From contig JAUXVT010000024.1 of the NCBI GenBank assembly GCA_030680405.1, forward strand, positions 62,001 to 126,000: a DNA stretch of 64,000 nt, given 5' to 3'. The notes under the pieces are model-generated. The model was not told where the DNA came from and searched no databases. It worked only from the letters and a program-made list of their open reading frames with translations. This document shows positions 19,948 to 30,218 of the stretch, one piece after another (position 1 is the first letter of the stretch; each line of letters starts with the position of its first letter). The position numbers were made by a program, and so were the translations under genes. Source of the stretch: Thiobacillus sp. (GTDB lineage: Bacteria; Pseudomonadota; Gammaproteobacteria; Burkholderiales; Thiobacillaceae).

Positions 19948-20040
19948 AGAAACGCCATGGAGCCAATTGATTTCGTAGGGTGCGCCATGCGCACCGATTT
20001 TCGCCCTAAGGTGCGCATGGCGCACCCTGCGGCGTTTCTT
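19948..20040. repeat. Long interrupted palindrome (REP/MITE-like) between rarA and lolA
   Basis: Inner arms GGTGCGCCATGCGCACC (19979-19995)/GGTGCGCATGGCGCACC (20010-20026); outer arms AAGAAACGCC (19948-19957)/GGCGTTTCTT (20031-20040). Confidence 0.8.
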
Positions 20041-20084
20041 CGGCGCGATTTGCGGCAACGGGCCGATTGCCTCGCTTACCTTCG

Positions 20085-20693
20085 TCAGTCGCCAATGACG
20101 TCGGCGCCTTTTGGCGGCGTGAACTGGAAGCGCGACGGCGCGATGGACGGGTTGCGCACGAAGCGTGACAGCTTGAGCGTGGTGCGCTGGCCGAAGAAGT
20201 CGAACAGCTCCATCTGCACCAGCACGTCGCCCTTGAAACCCATGCGGATGCGCTCGAAGGTGGTGTCGCGGTTTTTGGGGGTGGCTTCCAGCCATTCCAG
20301 GCCGCCGCTCTCGCCGGCGTCTTTCAGGCTGAAGTATTTTTCGATGGCGTTGTCGCCGGCCAGCAAGGCCGCAGGGGTGCCGGCGATGACGTCGCCGAGC
20401 GACTTGACGGTGACCTGCTCCAGATCGGCGTCGTACAGCCACAGCTTGACGCCGTCGCCGACGATCACCTGTTCATACGGCGCGGTGTAATCCCAGCGGA
20501 ACTTGCCGGGGCGGGCAAACGCCATCTTGCCGCTGGCCTGTTGGGTGACGCGGCCGGACTTGTCGGCGACGGTCTGGGTGAAGTCGGCCTCGGCGGTTTT
20601 GGCGCCGGCGATAAAGGCTTTGAAGCGCTCGACGCCACCTGCGTGGGCGATCATCGGCAGCGCGAGCGCACAGGCCACAATAAACTGTTTCAA
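20085..20693 (-). CDS. lolA: Outer-membrane lipoprotein carrier protein LolA
   Basis: Signal peptide; [62 protein letters not shown]. Confidence 0.92.
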   Translation of the reverse strand: MKQFIVACALALPMIAHAGGVERFKAFIAGAKTAEADFTQTVADKSGRVTQQASGKMAFARPGKFRWDYTAPYEQVIVGDGVKLWLYDADLEQVTVKSLGDVIAGTPAALLAGDNAIEKYFSLKDAGESGGLEWLEATPKNRDTTFERIRMGFKGDVLVQMELFDFFGQRTTLKLSRFVRNPSIAPSRFQFTPPKGADVIGD

Positions 20694-20767
20694 GAATGCT
20701 TCTCCAAAAGGTCGGCCTTGTTGTCAGGCGGCCAAATCCGTGCGGGGTTCCCGCGCACAAAACAAAA

Positions 20768-20794
20768 CCGCCCTGCACTATATCGGCAGGGCGG
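20768..20794. terminator. Hairpin upstream of lolA / downstream of hppA
   Basis: CCGCCCTG...CAGGGCGG stem (20768-20775/20787-20794). Confidence 0.55.
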
Positions 20795-20931
20795 CAAACG
20801 GTGAAGCCTGTTGATTCAATATATGAAGCCTGTGGCCCATCATTCCGGCTTCCCCCTCACGGGGACAAGCGCCGGGGTGACTGCCCTCTTCTATCCTTCA
20901 GCTATTTCCATACCGAACCCATCAGACAGGC

Positions 20932-22983
20932 TCAGGCAATCAGCGGCACGATCAGCAGCGCCACGATGTTGATGATCTTGATCAGCGGGTTGATGGCCGG
21001 GCCGGCGGTGTCCTTGTAGGGATCGCCCACGGTGTCGCCGGTGACGGCGGCCTTGTGTGCTTCCGAACCCTTGCCGCCGTAGTTGCCTTCCTCGATGTAT
21101 TTCTTGGCGTTGTCCCACGCGCCGCCGCCGGTGGTCATGGAAATCGCCACGAAAATGCCGGTGACAATGGCACCGAGCAGCACGCCGCCGAGTGCTACCG
21201 GGCCCAGGATCAAACCGACCAGCACCGGCACCAGCACCGGCAGCAGCGACGGCACGATCATTTCCTTGATCGCCGCCTTGGTCAGCATGTCGACCGCACG
21301 CGAATAATCGGGTTTGGCGGTGCCGGCCATGATGCCGGGGATTTCCTTGAACTGGCGACGTACTTCCACCACCACCGAGCCTGCCGCACGTCCCACTGCT
21401 TCCATGCCCATGGCACCAAACAAAAAGGGAATCATGCCGCCGATGAAGAGGCCGATGATGACCATGTGATTCGACAGGTCGAACATCGTCACGCCGCCGG
21501 TCCTGGCTTCCAGCGCATGGGTGTAGTCGGCAAACAGCACCAGCGCGGCGAGGCCAGCCGAGCCGATGGCGTAACCCTTGGTGACCGCCTTGGTGGTGTT
21601 GCCCACGGCGTCGAGTGGATCGGTGATGTCACGGATGGCGCTCGGCAGGTCGGCCATTTCGGCAATGCCGCCGGCGTTGTCGGTGATCGGGCCGTAGGCG
21701 TCGAGCGCGACGATGATGCCGGTCATCGACAGCATGGCGGTGGCGGCAATGGCGATGCCATACAGCCCGGCCAGTTCATGCGAGCCCCAGATCGCCAGGC
21801 ACACGGCCAGCACCGGGGCCGCGGTGGATTTCATCGACACGCCAAGGCCGGCGATGACGTTAGTGCCGTGGCCGGTGGTCGAGGCCTGCGCGATGTGGCG
21901 CACCGGGGCGTATTCGGTGGCGGTGTAATACTCGGTGATGACCACCATCGCAGCGGTCAGCAAGAGACCAATCAGCGCGGCCAAGTAGAGGTTCAGTGCC
22001 GGAATGACGCTACCATCGTTCATCTGCATGCCATCGCCCAGCAGCATCGTCGTCACCGGGTAGAATGCGATCAGCGCCAGGCCGCCGGCAACAGCCAGGC
22101 CGCGATACAGCGCGTTCATGATCTTGCCGCCCTCGCGTACCTGGACGAAGAACGAGCCGATGATGGAGGCAACGATCGACACCGCGCCCAGCGCCAGCGG
22201 ATAGATCACCGCGCCCGCACCGGCCTGGCTCGCGATCAGCACGCCGAGCAGCATGGTGGCGATCAGCGTCACCGCATAGGTCTCGAACAGGTCCGCTGCC
22301 ATGCCGGCGCAGTCGCCAACGTTGTCGCCAACGTTGTCGGCGATCACCGCCGGGTTGCGCGGGTCATCCTCGGGGATACCGGCTTCGACCTTGCCCACCA
22401 GGTCGGCGCCGACGTCCGCACCCTTGGTGAAGATGCCGCCGCCGAGTCGCGCAAAAATCGAGATCAGCGAGCCGCCGAAGCCGAGGCCGACCAGCGCATG
22501 AATCGCATCCATCGATGTCGCACCCATCGACGTCAACACGGCGTAGTAGCCGGCCACGCCCAGCAGGCCGAGGCCCACCACCAGCATGCCGGTGATGGCG
22601 CCGCCCTTGAACGCGACGTTCAGCGCGGCGTTGAGGCCCAGCGAGGCCGCTTGCGCGGTGCGCACGTTGGCGCGCACCGACACGTTCATGCCGATGAAGC
22701 CTGCCGCGCCCGAAAGCACCGCGCCGATCAGGAACCCGATCGCCGTGTGGCTGCCCAGCGCCAGCCACAGGGCGACGAACAGCACCACGCCGACCAGGCC
22801 GATGGTGGTGTATTGCCGGTTGAGATAGGCCTGCGCGCCCTGCTGGATTGCCAGCGCGATCTCCTGCATGCGCGCGTTACCAGCGGGTTTTTTCAGTATC
22901 CAACCGATCGACACCACCCCATACACCAAGGCCAGTATTGCGCTGGCCAAAATCCACACCAATTCCATCTGCATTTTTTCCAC
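20932..22983 (-). CDS. hppA: Membrane-bound proton/sodium-translocating pyrophosphatase
   Basis: [56 protein letters not shown] and multiple TM segments. Confidence 0.97.
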   Translation of the reverse strand: MEKMQMELVWILASAILALVYGVVSIGWILKKPAGNARMQEIALAIQQGAQAYLNRQYTTIGLVGVVLFVALWLALGSHTAIGFLIGAVLSGAAGFIGMNVSVRANVRTAQAASLGLNAALNVAFKGGAITGMLVVGLGLLGVAGYYAVLTSMGATSMDAIHALVGLGFGGSLISIFARLGGGIFTKGADVGADLVGKVEAGIPEDDPRNPAVIADNVGDNVGDCAGMAADLFETYAVTLIATMLLGVLIASQAGAGAVIYPLALGAVSIVASIIGSFFVQVREGGKIMNALYRGLAVAGGLALIAFYPVTTMLLGDGMQMNDGSVIPALNLYLAALIGLLLTAAMVVITEYYTATEYAPVRHIAQASTTGHGTNVIAGLGVSMKSTAAPVLAVCLAIWGSHELAGLYGIAIAATAMLSMTGIIVALDAYGPITDNAGGIAEMADLPSAIRDITDPLDAVGNTTKAVTKGYAIGSAGLAALVLFADYTHALEARTGGVTMFDLSNHMVIIGLFIGGMIPFLFGAMGMEAVGRAAGSVVVEVRRQFKEIPGIMAGTAKPDYSRAVDMLTKAAIKEMIVPSLLPVLVPVLVGLILGPVALGGVLLGAIVTGIFVAISMTTGGGAWDNAKKYIEEGNYGGKGSEAHKAAVTGDTVGDPYKDTAGPAINPLIKIINIVALLIVPLIA

Positions 22984-23034
22984 CCCTTAATTTTTAATAC
23001 GTAAACAATAACGGCAACTTGCGCTGCCATTCTC

Positions 23035-23247
23035 TCACTTGCCCATCGCCAGGCCGCCTTCGAAACGCGTGCCCTGCTCAAACCCGAATATCTGGTCGAG
23101 CTTCAATTCCAGGATGAGTTGATCAACCGCTTCCTGCCCATGCTCGCGCTGCACTTCGGACAAAATCAGCTTGGCTGAATTGCCGTTGTAAAAGCCGCCA
23201 AAGTCCGCCTGCACCTTGAGCAATTGCCGCGCGCGGTCGAGTGTCAT
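23035..23247 (-). CDS. Small hypothetical protein between pfp and hppA
   Basis: 70-aa ORF MTLDRARQLLKVQADFGGFYNGNSAKLILSEVQREHGQEAVDQLILELKLDQIFGFEQG, same strand as both neighbours. Confidence 0.6.
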   Translation of the reverse strand: MTLDRARQLLKVQADFGGFYNGNSAKLILSEVQREHGQEAVDQLILELKLDQIFGFEQGTRFEGGLAMGK

Positions 23248-23254
23248 CGTTTTT

Positions 23255-23286
23255 CCCTGACCCCTGAATCCTGAATCCAGACCCCT
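23255..23286. repeat. Dispersed CCCCTGAATCCTGA repeat, copy 1
   Basis: ccctgacccctgaatcctgaatccagacccct. Confidence 0.8.
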
Positions 23287-23287
23287 A

Positions 23288-24544
23288 TCAAAGCTTGAAC
23301 GCAGCCAGCTTCTTCGCCACCGCGACGTTCTTCAATGTTACATACACCGGCAGGCCGTCCTGGTATTTCGGGTAGTCCTCGCCCTGGATCAGCGGCGACA
23401 GATACCGCTTGCACTTGGGCGTGATGCCGAAACCGTCTTTGGTGATAAAGTCGCGCGGCATGAATTTCTCGACGTTGGCGACATCCTTCAAGTCGGCCAT
23501 GCCGATTTTGTACTTGTAGGGCACGTCGGAAATGCGGTCGACCGTCGGCATCACCGAGTTGTGGCCCTTGATCGCCAGCTCGACCGCTTTTTTGCCGAGT
23601 TCATAGGCCTGCTTGACGTCGGTTTTCGAGGCAATGTGGCGTGCGGCGCGCTGCAGGTAATCCGCCACCGCCCAGTGGAACTTGTGGCCGAGCGCATCCT
23701 TTATCCTGTTGGCGACCACCGGCGCGGCACCGCCGAGTTGCGCATGGCCGAAGGCGTCGCGCGTGCCCTGTTCGGCGAGGAAGGTGCCGTCCGGGTAGTG
23801 GCAGCCTTCCGAGACGACGACCGTGCAGTAGCCGTGTTCCTTCACCAGCTTGTCGACGCGGGCGAGAAATTTCTTCTGGTCGAATTCAATTTCGGGGAAC
23901 AGGATGACGACCGGAATGCCGTGGTCCTCCACCAGCCCGCCGGCGGCTGCGATCCAGCCGGCGTGGCGTCCCATGACTTCGATGACGAACACCTTGGTCG
24001 AGGTTTTCGCCATCGAGCGCACGTCGTAGCTGGCTTCCAGCGTGGAGACGGCGATGTACTTGGCGACCGAGCCGAAGCCCGGGCAGCAGTCGGTGATCGG
24101 CAGGTCATTGTCCACCGTCTTCGGCACGTGAATCGCCTGGATCGGATAGCCCATCGCTTCGGACAGCTGGCTGATCTTGAAGCAGGTGTCGGCCGAATCG
24201 CCGCCGCCGTTGTAGAAAAAATAGCCGATGTTGTGCGCCTTGAACACCTCGATCAGGCGTGCGTATTCGCGCTTGTTGTCTTCCAGCGACTTCAGCTTGA
24301 AGCGGCACGAGCCGAACGCGCCCGCCGGGGTTGAACGCAGCGCGGCAATGGCAGCGTCGGTTTCCTTGCTGGTGTCGATCAGGTCTTCGGTCAACGCGCC
24401 AATGATGCCATTGCGGCCGGCATAGACCTTGCCGATCTTGTCCTTGTGCTTGCGTGCAGTTTCAATCACGCCGCAGGCCGACGCGTTGATGACCGCGGTG
24501 ACGCCGCCGGATTGTGCGTAAAAGGCGTTCATTTTTTTCGCCAT
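23288..24544 (-). CDS. pfp: Pyrophosphate-dependent 6-phosphofructokinase
   Basis: YFFYNGGGDSADTCFKISQL, VPKTVDNDLPITDCCPGFGSVAKYI, EVMGRHAGWIAAA; GGD pattern at the donor site typical of PPi-PFKs. Confidence 0.9.
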   Translation of the reverse strand: MAKKMNAFYAQSGGVTAVINASACGVIETARKHKDKIGKVYAGRNGIIGALTEDLIDTSKETDAAIAALRSTPAGAFGSCRFKLKSLEDNKREYARLIEVFKAHNIGYFFYNGGGDSADTCFKISQLSEAMGYPIQAIHVPKTVDNDLPITDCCPGFGSVAKYIAVSTLEASYDVRSMAKTSTKVFVIEVMGRHAGWIAAAGGLVEDHGIPVVILFPEIEFDQKKFLARVDKLVKEHGYCTVVVSEGCHYPDGTFLAEQGTRDAFGHAQLGGAAPVVANRIKDALGHKFHWAVADYLQRAARHIASKTDVKQAYELGKKAVELAIKGHNSVMPTVDRISDVPYKYKIGMADLKDVANVEKFMPRDFITKDGFGITPKCKRYLSPLIQGEDYPKYQDGLPVYVTLKNVAVAKKLAAFKL

Positions 24545-24596
24545 GGTGTTGCCTCCTCACTATTTTAATTCAATGCAGTGGATAGGGTTTTTGCAA

Positions 24597-24622
24597 AACA
24601 AAAAACCAGCCGCGAGGCTGGC
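24597..24622 (-). terminator. Intrinsic terminator (minus direction)
   Basis: Minus: GCCAGCCTCGCGGCTGGTTTTTTGTTTTG. Confidence 0.8.
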
Positions 24623-24631
24623 TTGTCACAC

Positions 24632-24997
24632 TCAACTGTGGCCGGACGCTTCGCCCTCGGCCAGGCGCTTGGCTTCCTCGTCGGCCTGCATTTTCAAAAG
24701 CGTGGTGACGCAGTCGCCGATGTCGTCGTATTCCTCGCGGCCCGTGCTGAAGCGGTCGCGGATGCGATAGAAGAACATGCTGCGATAACGCGAATCGCCG
24801 GTTTTCGACAGCACGAAATGACAGCCGCGCTCGTGCCAGTAAAAGCCCGGGCACAGCGCCAATTCGCGGTCATCGATGTGCAGGCGGATTTCGGTATCGA
24901 CATCCTGGATCTCGACTTCCCTGCCATACCGTTCCTTCACCGCGCCGGAGACGATCCAGCGTTCGGTGTCGGTCAGCGGGGCAATCTGCTTCGGCAT
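24632..24997 (-). CDS. Hypothetical protein
   Basis: 121 aa, codirectional with adk, followed by a terminator-like hairpin. Confidence 0.55.
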   Translation of the reverse strand: MPKQIAPLTDTERWIVSGAVKERYGREVEIQDVDTEIRLHIDDRELALCPGFYWHERGCHFVLSKTGDSRYRSMFFYRIRDRFSTGREEYDDIGDCVTTLLKMQADEEAKRLAEGEASGHS

Positions 24998-25015
24998 CGC
25001 TTGAGGCTTCCCGGC

Positions 25016-25705
<690 letters not shown>

Positions 25706-25770
25706 CTAGCCTAAGGCAAGGTTCGCTTGCACAACACTTAAAATTTTTTATTGGCGGATTCAAGAGGCTG

Positions 25771-26535
25771 CTATGCAGCTGCAAACAGGCTGCGTACCCG
25801 CGCCAGGTCTTCCGGCGTATCGACGCCGGGCGCCGGCGCGGTGGGCGTGATGCCGAGGCTGATGCGGTGGCCGTGCCATAGCACGCGCAACTGTTCGAGC
25901 ATCTCGTAGCGCTCCAGTGGCGAGCTGACAAGGCTGGCATAAGTGCGCAGAAACCCGGCGCGGTAGGCATACAGACCAATGTGGCGCAGCGCACCGAATT
26001 CGTGCGGCATGGCCTGCTGCGCGGCAAACGCGTCGCGCGGCCAGGGAATCGGCGCGCGGCTGAAATACAGCGCGTAGCCGGCTTCGTCGCCGACGACCTT
26101 GACGACGTTGGGATTGATGAAATCGGCGTGATCGTGAATGGGATGCGCCAGCGTGGCCATCACCGCGTCGCCGTGCAAGACAAGCTGGCGCGCGGCCTCG
26201 CGGATCAGCATGGGGTCGATCAGGGGCTCGTCGCCCTGCACGTTGACCACCAGCGTGTCGTCGGCCCAGCCCAGGGTTTCGGCTACTTCGACCAGACGTT
26301 CGGTGCCGGACTGATGATCCGGCGAGGTCATCAAGGCCTGATAGCCGGCAGCCTCGACCGCCTGCTGCACGCGTGCGTCGTCGGTGGCGACGACCACCGA
26401 TTCGGCGCCCGCCTGCAGGGCGCGCTCCAGCACATGCAAGACCATCGGGCGTCCGCCGATATCCACCAGCGGCTTGCCCGGCAGCCGGCTGGACGCGTAG
26501 CGCGCAGGAATGACGACGCGAAAATGCATGCTCAA
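25771..26535 (-). CDS. kdsB: 3-deoxy-manno-octulosonate cytidylyltransferase
   Basis: [51 protein letters not shown]. Confidence 0.96.
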   Translation of the reverse strand: MSMHFRVVIPARYASSRLPGKPLVDIGGRPMVLHVLERALQAGAESVVVATDDARVQQAVEAAGYQALMTSPDHQSGTERLVEVAETLGWADDTLVVNVQGDEPLIDPMLIREAARQLVLHGDAVMATLAHPIHDHADFINPNVVKVVGDEAGYALYFSRAPIPWPRDAFAAQQAMPHEFGALRHIGLYAYRAGFLRTYASLVSSPLERYEMLEQLRVLWHGHRISLGITPTAPAPGVDTPEDLARVRSLFAAA

Positions 26536-26720
26536 CTTTTGCCGTGGATTTCGTCGGGCTCCAGCGGGCGTGCATCTTCCGGCAACATCACCGGAATGTC
26601 GTCACGGATGGGATAGGCCAGGCGGCATGCCCGGCACACCAGTTCGTGCGCGGATTTTTTCCATTCGAGCGGGCCTTTGCAGACCGGGCAAACAAGGATT
26701 TCAAGCAATTTCGGGTTCAT
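26532..26720 (-). CDS. Trm112/YcaR family protein
   Basis: [51 protein letters not shown]. Confidence 0.93.
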   Translation of the reverse strand: MNPKLLEILVCPVCKGPLEWKKSAHELVCRACRLAYPIRDDIPVMLPEDARPLEPDEIHGKS

Positions 26721-27816
26721 TCGGGGGCATCCTGTCGTATGAGGGCGTGCTGGCCGTTTCGGGCTGTTGCGACTTGCTTTGATAAAGATGAATGTCGGCG
26801 ACCGACAACAGCGTCTTCAGATCATGGCCGTCGCGCGGGGCATGGCTGACGCCCAGACTCACCGCCATCGGCAGGCCGTTGCTGTTGCTCCAGGCTTCGG
26901 TGCGCGCTTCGATGCGCTTGAAAATCTGGCGGATGGCGGCGTCGTCGCGCTGCGGCAGGAGAGCAACAAACTCGTCGCCGCCCCAGCGCCCGCACACGCC
27001 CGTTTCGGCCGACTCGCTGAAGATCTGTGCGAACTCGGCCAGCACGCGGTCGCCCACGCCATGGCCGTAGCGGTCATTGACCGCCTTGAACTGATTCAGG
27101 TCGGCAAATAAAACGGTGGCCGGGATGCCTGTATTCGTCTTGTCGAAGACTCTGTCTGCTGCGGCAAGCAGGCCATGGCGATTGAGTAGCCCGGTTAGCG
27201 CATCAAAGCGGCTGCGGTAATCCAGCTGGCGACGCTGTCCTTCAATGTGGCCCATCAGGATGTAAGCGTACAAGGCCAGGGTGACCCAGAACACACCGAA
27301 AAATACATCGCCCGCATTGACCTCAAAACCGCCCAGTCGATAGCGCAAGGCGAAGGAGATCGCCATGCCGAGAAAAGCGCCCCCCAGCACCTCTGCAAAC
27401 AGACGCATGCCGTAACGCATGCCGTTGCCCAGCAGCACCATCAAAAATGCCAGTGCCGACGGCGGAATCGTATTGGGGTCGTGAATCACGCACAGGGTAA
27501 CGATCAGAAGATCGGCGGCCATGGCGCTGCGGATCTTCAGCAGCGTGACGCCCTGCAGCGCCTGGCGGAAGAACCAGGTGTTGAGGAAAAAATAAACGCC
27601 CAGCGCAATCAGCAGGTGATCGATGCTGAGCAGCACCGGCGTCACGGTTTCCAGGGTGGAGAAATAAATGACCGCCAGCGAAAAAAACAGATAGCGGGTG
27701 AAGAACTGGGTGACGATTTCGGAGCGATCGGGCACCCAGAAACCGGCATCCCCGGTTTCGGATTCCCAGCGGCAGGGATGACGGCGGTCGCCCCATTCAG
27801 AATGCTGCATTCCCAT
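26701..27816 (-). CDS. Membrane diguanylate cyclase (GGDEF)
   Basis: Six hydrophobic segments then [18 protein letters not shown]...[15 protein letters not shown]. Confidence 0.88.
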   Translation of the reverse strand: MGMQHSEWGDRRHPCRWESETGDAGFWVPDRSEIVTQFFTRYLFFSLAVIYFSTLETVTPVLLSIDHLLIALGVYFFLNTWFFRQALQGVTLLKIRSAMAADLLIVTLCVIHDPNTIPPSALAFLMVLLGNGMRYGMRLFAEVLGGAFLGMAISFALRYRLGGFEVNAGDVFFGVFWVTLALYAYILMGHIEGQRRQLDYRSRFDALTGLLNRHGLLAAADRVFDKTNTGIPATVLFADLNQFKAVNDRYGHGVGDRVLAEFAQIFSESAETGVCGRWGGDEFVALLPQRDDAAIRQIFKRIEARTEAWSNSNGLPMAVSLGVSHAPRDGHDLKTLLSVADIHLYQSKSQQPETASTPSYDRMPPNEPEIA

Positions 27817-27851
27817 ACATCCCCTCCTTAGATGCGCGCGCGTTGGTGTTG

Positions 27852-28841
27852 TTATTGTTTGAGGCGTGCGTCCAGCCAGTCGATGAATCCGGATTCGGGG
27901 GCGACATCGAGTTCCACCGCCCACCAGTCTGCTCCTGCAAACGTCAGGCATTTTACCGCGTCTTTTTCGGTCATCAGCACGGCAGCGTCGGCGGGCAGTT
28001 CCTGCGGCTGAAAAGCATGGTGATCGGCGAAGGCGCGCGGACTGAAACAGACGCCCTGCGCTTCAAGCATGTCGAAAAAGCCCTGCGGGCTGCCGATGCC
28101 GGTCACAGCGAGCCAGTCGTGTTGCGGCAGATCCCGTAGCGCCCGTTTTTCCAGCGGCGCACGCAGACGATAGGCCTGCCCGGCAGTGTAATCGGCACGC
28201 CAGGTCGCCACCGCTTGATAGGGTTGGGGCTGCGCCGTCCCGCGCACCACCTGGATCACCGCATCCACGCTGCGCAACCGGCGCCTGGGTTCGCGCAGCG
28301 GTCCGGACGGCAGCGGCCAGCCATTGCCCAGCCCGGTCGCCGCGTCGATCACCACCAGTTCGATGTCGCGCTGCAGGCGGTAGTGCTGCAGGCCGTCGTC
28401 GGACACGATCACGTCCACCCCCGGATGGCGCGCCAGCAGGGTACGCGCCGCCGCCACCCGGTCGCGCCCGACCACCACCGGTGCACTGGTTTTGACCCGG
28501 ATCAGCAAAGGCTCGTCGCCCACCTCCGCCGGCTGGCTGTCAGGCTGCACGTCGACGCAGCCACGCGCCGCGCCGCCATAACCGCGGCTGACCACACCGG
28601 GGCGATACCCCCGGGCATGCAGCCAGTTAACCAGCCAGATCGTCAACGGGGTTTTGCCGCTGCCGCCGGCGGTGAGGTTGCCGACGATTATCACCGGAAC
28701 GCCGACGGGAATTGCAGCCAGCCAGCCGCGTCGATACGCCAGACGGCGCAACCAGGACGCGGCAGCGAACAGCGCAGCAAGGGGTGAGAGCAGCACCGTG
28801 AGCACGCCAGTGCGCGCCCAGACATGCCGAAGGGAAAACAC
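27852..28841 (-). CDS. lpxK: Tetraacyldisaccharide 4'-kinase
   Basis: PVIIVGNLTAGGSGKTPLTIWL; SDDGLQHYRLQRDIELVVID; MTEKDAVKC. Confidence 0.95.
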   Translation of the reverse strand: MFSLRHVWARTGVLTVLLSPLAALFAAASWLRRLAYRRGWLAAIPVGVPVIIVGNLTAGGSGKTPLTIWLVNWLHARGYRPGVVSRGYGGAARGCVDVQPDSQPAEVGDEPLLIRVKTSAPVVVGRDRVAAARTLLARHPGVDVIVSDDGLQHYRLQRDIELVVIDAATGLGNGWPLPSGPLREPRRRLRSVDAVIQVVRGTAQPQPYQAVATWRADYTAGQAYRLRAPLEKRALRDLPQHDWLAVTGIGSPQGFFDMLEAQGVCFSPRAFADHHAFQPQELPADAAVLMTEKDAVKCLTFAGADWWAVELDVAPESGFIDWLDARLKQ

Positions 28842-28853
28842 GAATGCGCCCGC

Positions 28854-29270
28854 TTACGGGGCGGTCTGGGTGACGAAGGTGATGTGGGTGAGCCCCACCC
28901 GGCGCGCCGCTTCCATCACGTTCACCACCGACTGATGCGCGACCCGCGCATCGGCGTTGATCACCACCACCGGATCGACCTGGTTGCCGGCGGCTTTTTT
29001 CAGCGCGGCGGCCAGCTCATCGACCGAGGCATCGCCGACCGCGGTATTGTCGATCTGGTAGCGGCCATTTTCGGCCACCGCCACCTCGATCTGCTTGGGC
29101 GGGGTCGGCGTCTGCTCGGCGCCGCTGGTGGGCAGGTTGATCTTGAGTTCGGCAAAGCGCGCGTAGGTGGTGGTCACCGCGAGAAAAATCACGATGACGA
29201 GCAGGATGTCGATGAACGGAATCAGGTTGATTTCCGGATAGTCTTCGCGACGCCCTCTTCTGAAGTTCAT
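28854..29270 (-). CDS. exbD: ExbD/TolR family biopolymer transport protein
   Basis: MNFRRGRREDYPEINLIPFIDILLVIVIFLAVTTTYARFAELKINLP. Confidence 0.93.
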   Translation of the reverse strand: MNFRRGRREDYPEINLIPFIDILLVIVIFLAVTTTYARFAELKINLPTSGAEQTPTPPKQIEVAVAENGRYQIDNTAVGDASVDELAAALKKAAGNQVDPVVVINADARVAHQSVVNVMEAARRVGLTHITFVTQTAP

Positions 29271-29273
29271 GGC

Positions 29274-29879
29274 TTATTTCCGGTCACCGTGGACGATTTC
29301 TACCAGCTTGATCGCCTGCTGCTCCATGTCCACCACCAGCGATTCCACCTTGTTGCGGAAGTAGCGATAGAAAATCATCGCCGGGATCGCCACGATCAGG
29401 CCAAACGCTGTGTTATATAGCGCAATCGAAATGCCATGCGCCAGCTGGCCGGGGTTGGTGCCGCCCCCCGTCTGCGCGCCGAAGATTTCGATCATGCCGA
29501 TGACCGTGCCGAAGAGGCCGAGCAGGGGCGCCATGCTAGCGATGGTGCCGAGCGAAGTCAGGAAACGGTCGAGTTCGTGGGTGACGGCGCGGCCGGCCTC
29601 CTCGATCGACTCCTTCATGATCTCGCGCGAGTTGTGGGCATTCTTCAGCGCGGTTGCAAAAATCCGTCCCAGCGGTGAACCGTCGGCCAGTCGCGTGACG
29701 AGGTCCTGGGTGACGCCGCGTTCCTGATAGCTCTTGATCGTTTCCAGCAGCAGACTGGCGGGGGCCACTTCCTGGGTACGCAAGCTGTAGGTGCGTTCGA
29801 TGATGATGGCCACGGCGATAACCGACGCCAGAATCAACGGCCAGACCGGCCAACCGGCCGCCTCAATGATAGCAAGCAC
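29274..29879 (-). CDS. exbB: MotA/TolQ/ExbB proton channel family protein
   Basis: TSLGTIASMAPLLGLFGTVIGMIEIFGAQ...GISIALYNTAFGLIVAIPAMIFYRYF; probable GTG start. Confidence 0.9.
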   Translation of the reverse strand: MLAIIEAAGWPVWPLILASVIAVAIIIERTYSLRTQEVAPASLLLETIKSYQERGVTQDLVTRLADGSPLGRIFATALKNAHNSREIMKESIEEAGRAVTHELDRFLTSLGTIASMAPLLGLFGTVIGMIEIFGAQTGGGTNPGQLAHGISIALYNTAFGLIVAIPAMIFYRYFRNKVESLVVDMEQQAIKLVEIVHGDRK

Positions 29880-29997
29880 TGAATACCACTCCACAATGAA
29901 AACAACAGGCGAAATGTAGCCCCCGCGTGCGTGTTTCGGCAAGCCCCAATTGTGTGGGCGGCGCTTTAGCCAGCTTCCTCGAGTTCTCCACAATTAG

Positions 29998-30006
29998 TGT
30001 GGATAA
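29998..30006 (-). promoter_or_regulatory. Perfect DnaA-box sequence TTATCCACA beside an AT-rich tract
   Basis: + strand TGTGGATAA at 29998-30006; AT-rich sequence at 30060-30170. Confidence 0.4.
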
Positions 30007-30218
30007 GTCTGTGAGGAACAGCCTGCCAGACTCCCTAAACACCCGCCCACAAAGGAAAAAACGTTTTGGCACAAAAATGTAGCCAATATTTTTATCTATT
30101 TAATATCAATGAGTTATAAAAATACAATCATCGTCAATAGGATTAATCAAAAATTTTTGTGAAAGCCTAATGACTGTGCATGAACCGTGCCGGGTATTAA
30201 CCCGTTATCCTGCATGCC

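Noticed and set aside
21055-23004. 649-aa ORF antisense to hppA
   Set aside because: Low-complexity His/Arg/Gly-rich translation and complete overlap with hppA.
29998-30180. Chromosomal replication origin
   Set aside because: Only one perfect DnaA box seen and no dnaA/dnaN/gyrB/rpmH neighbours.
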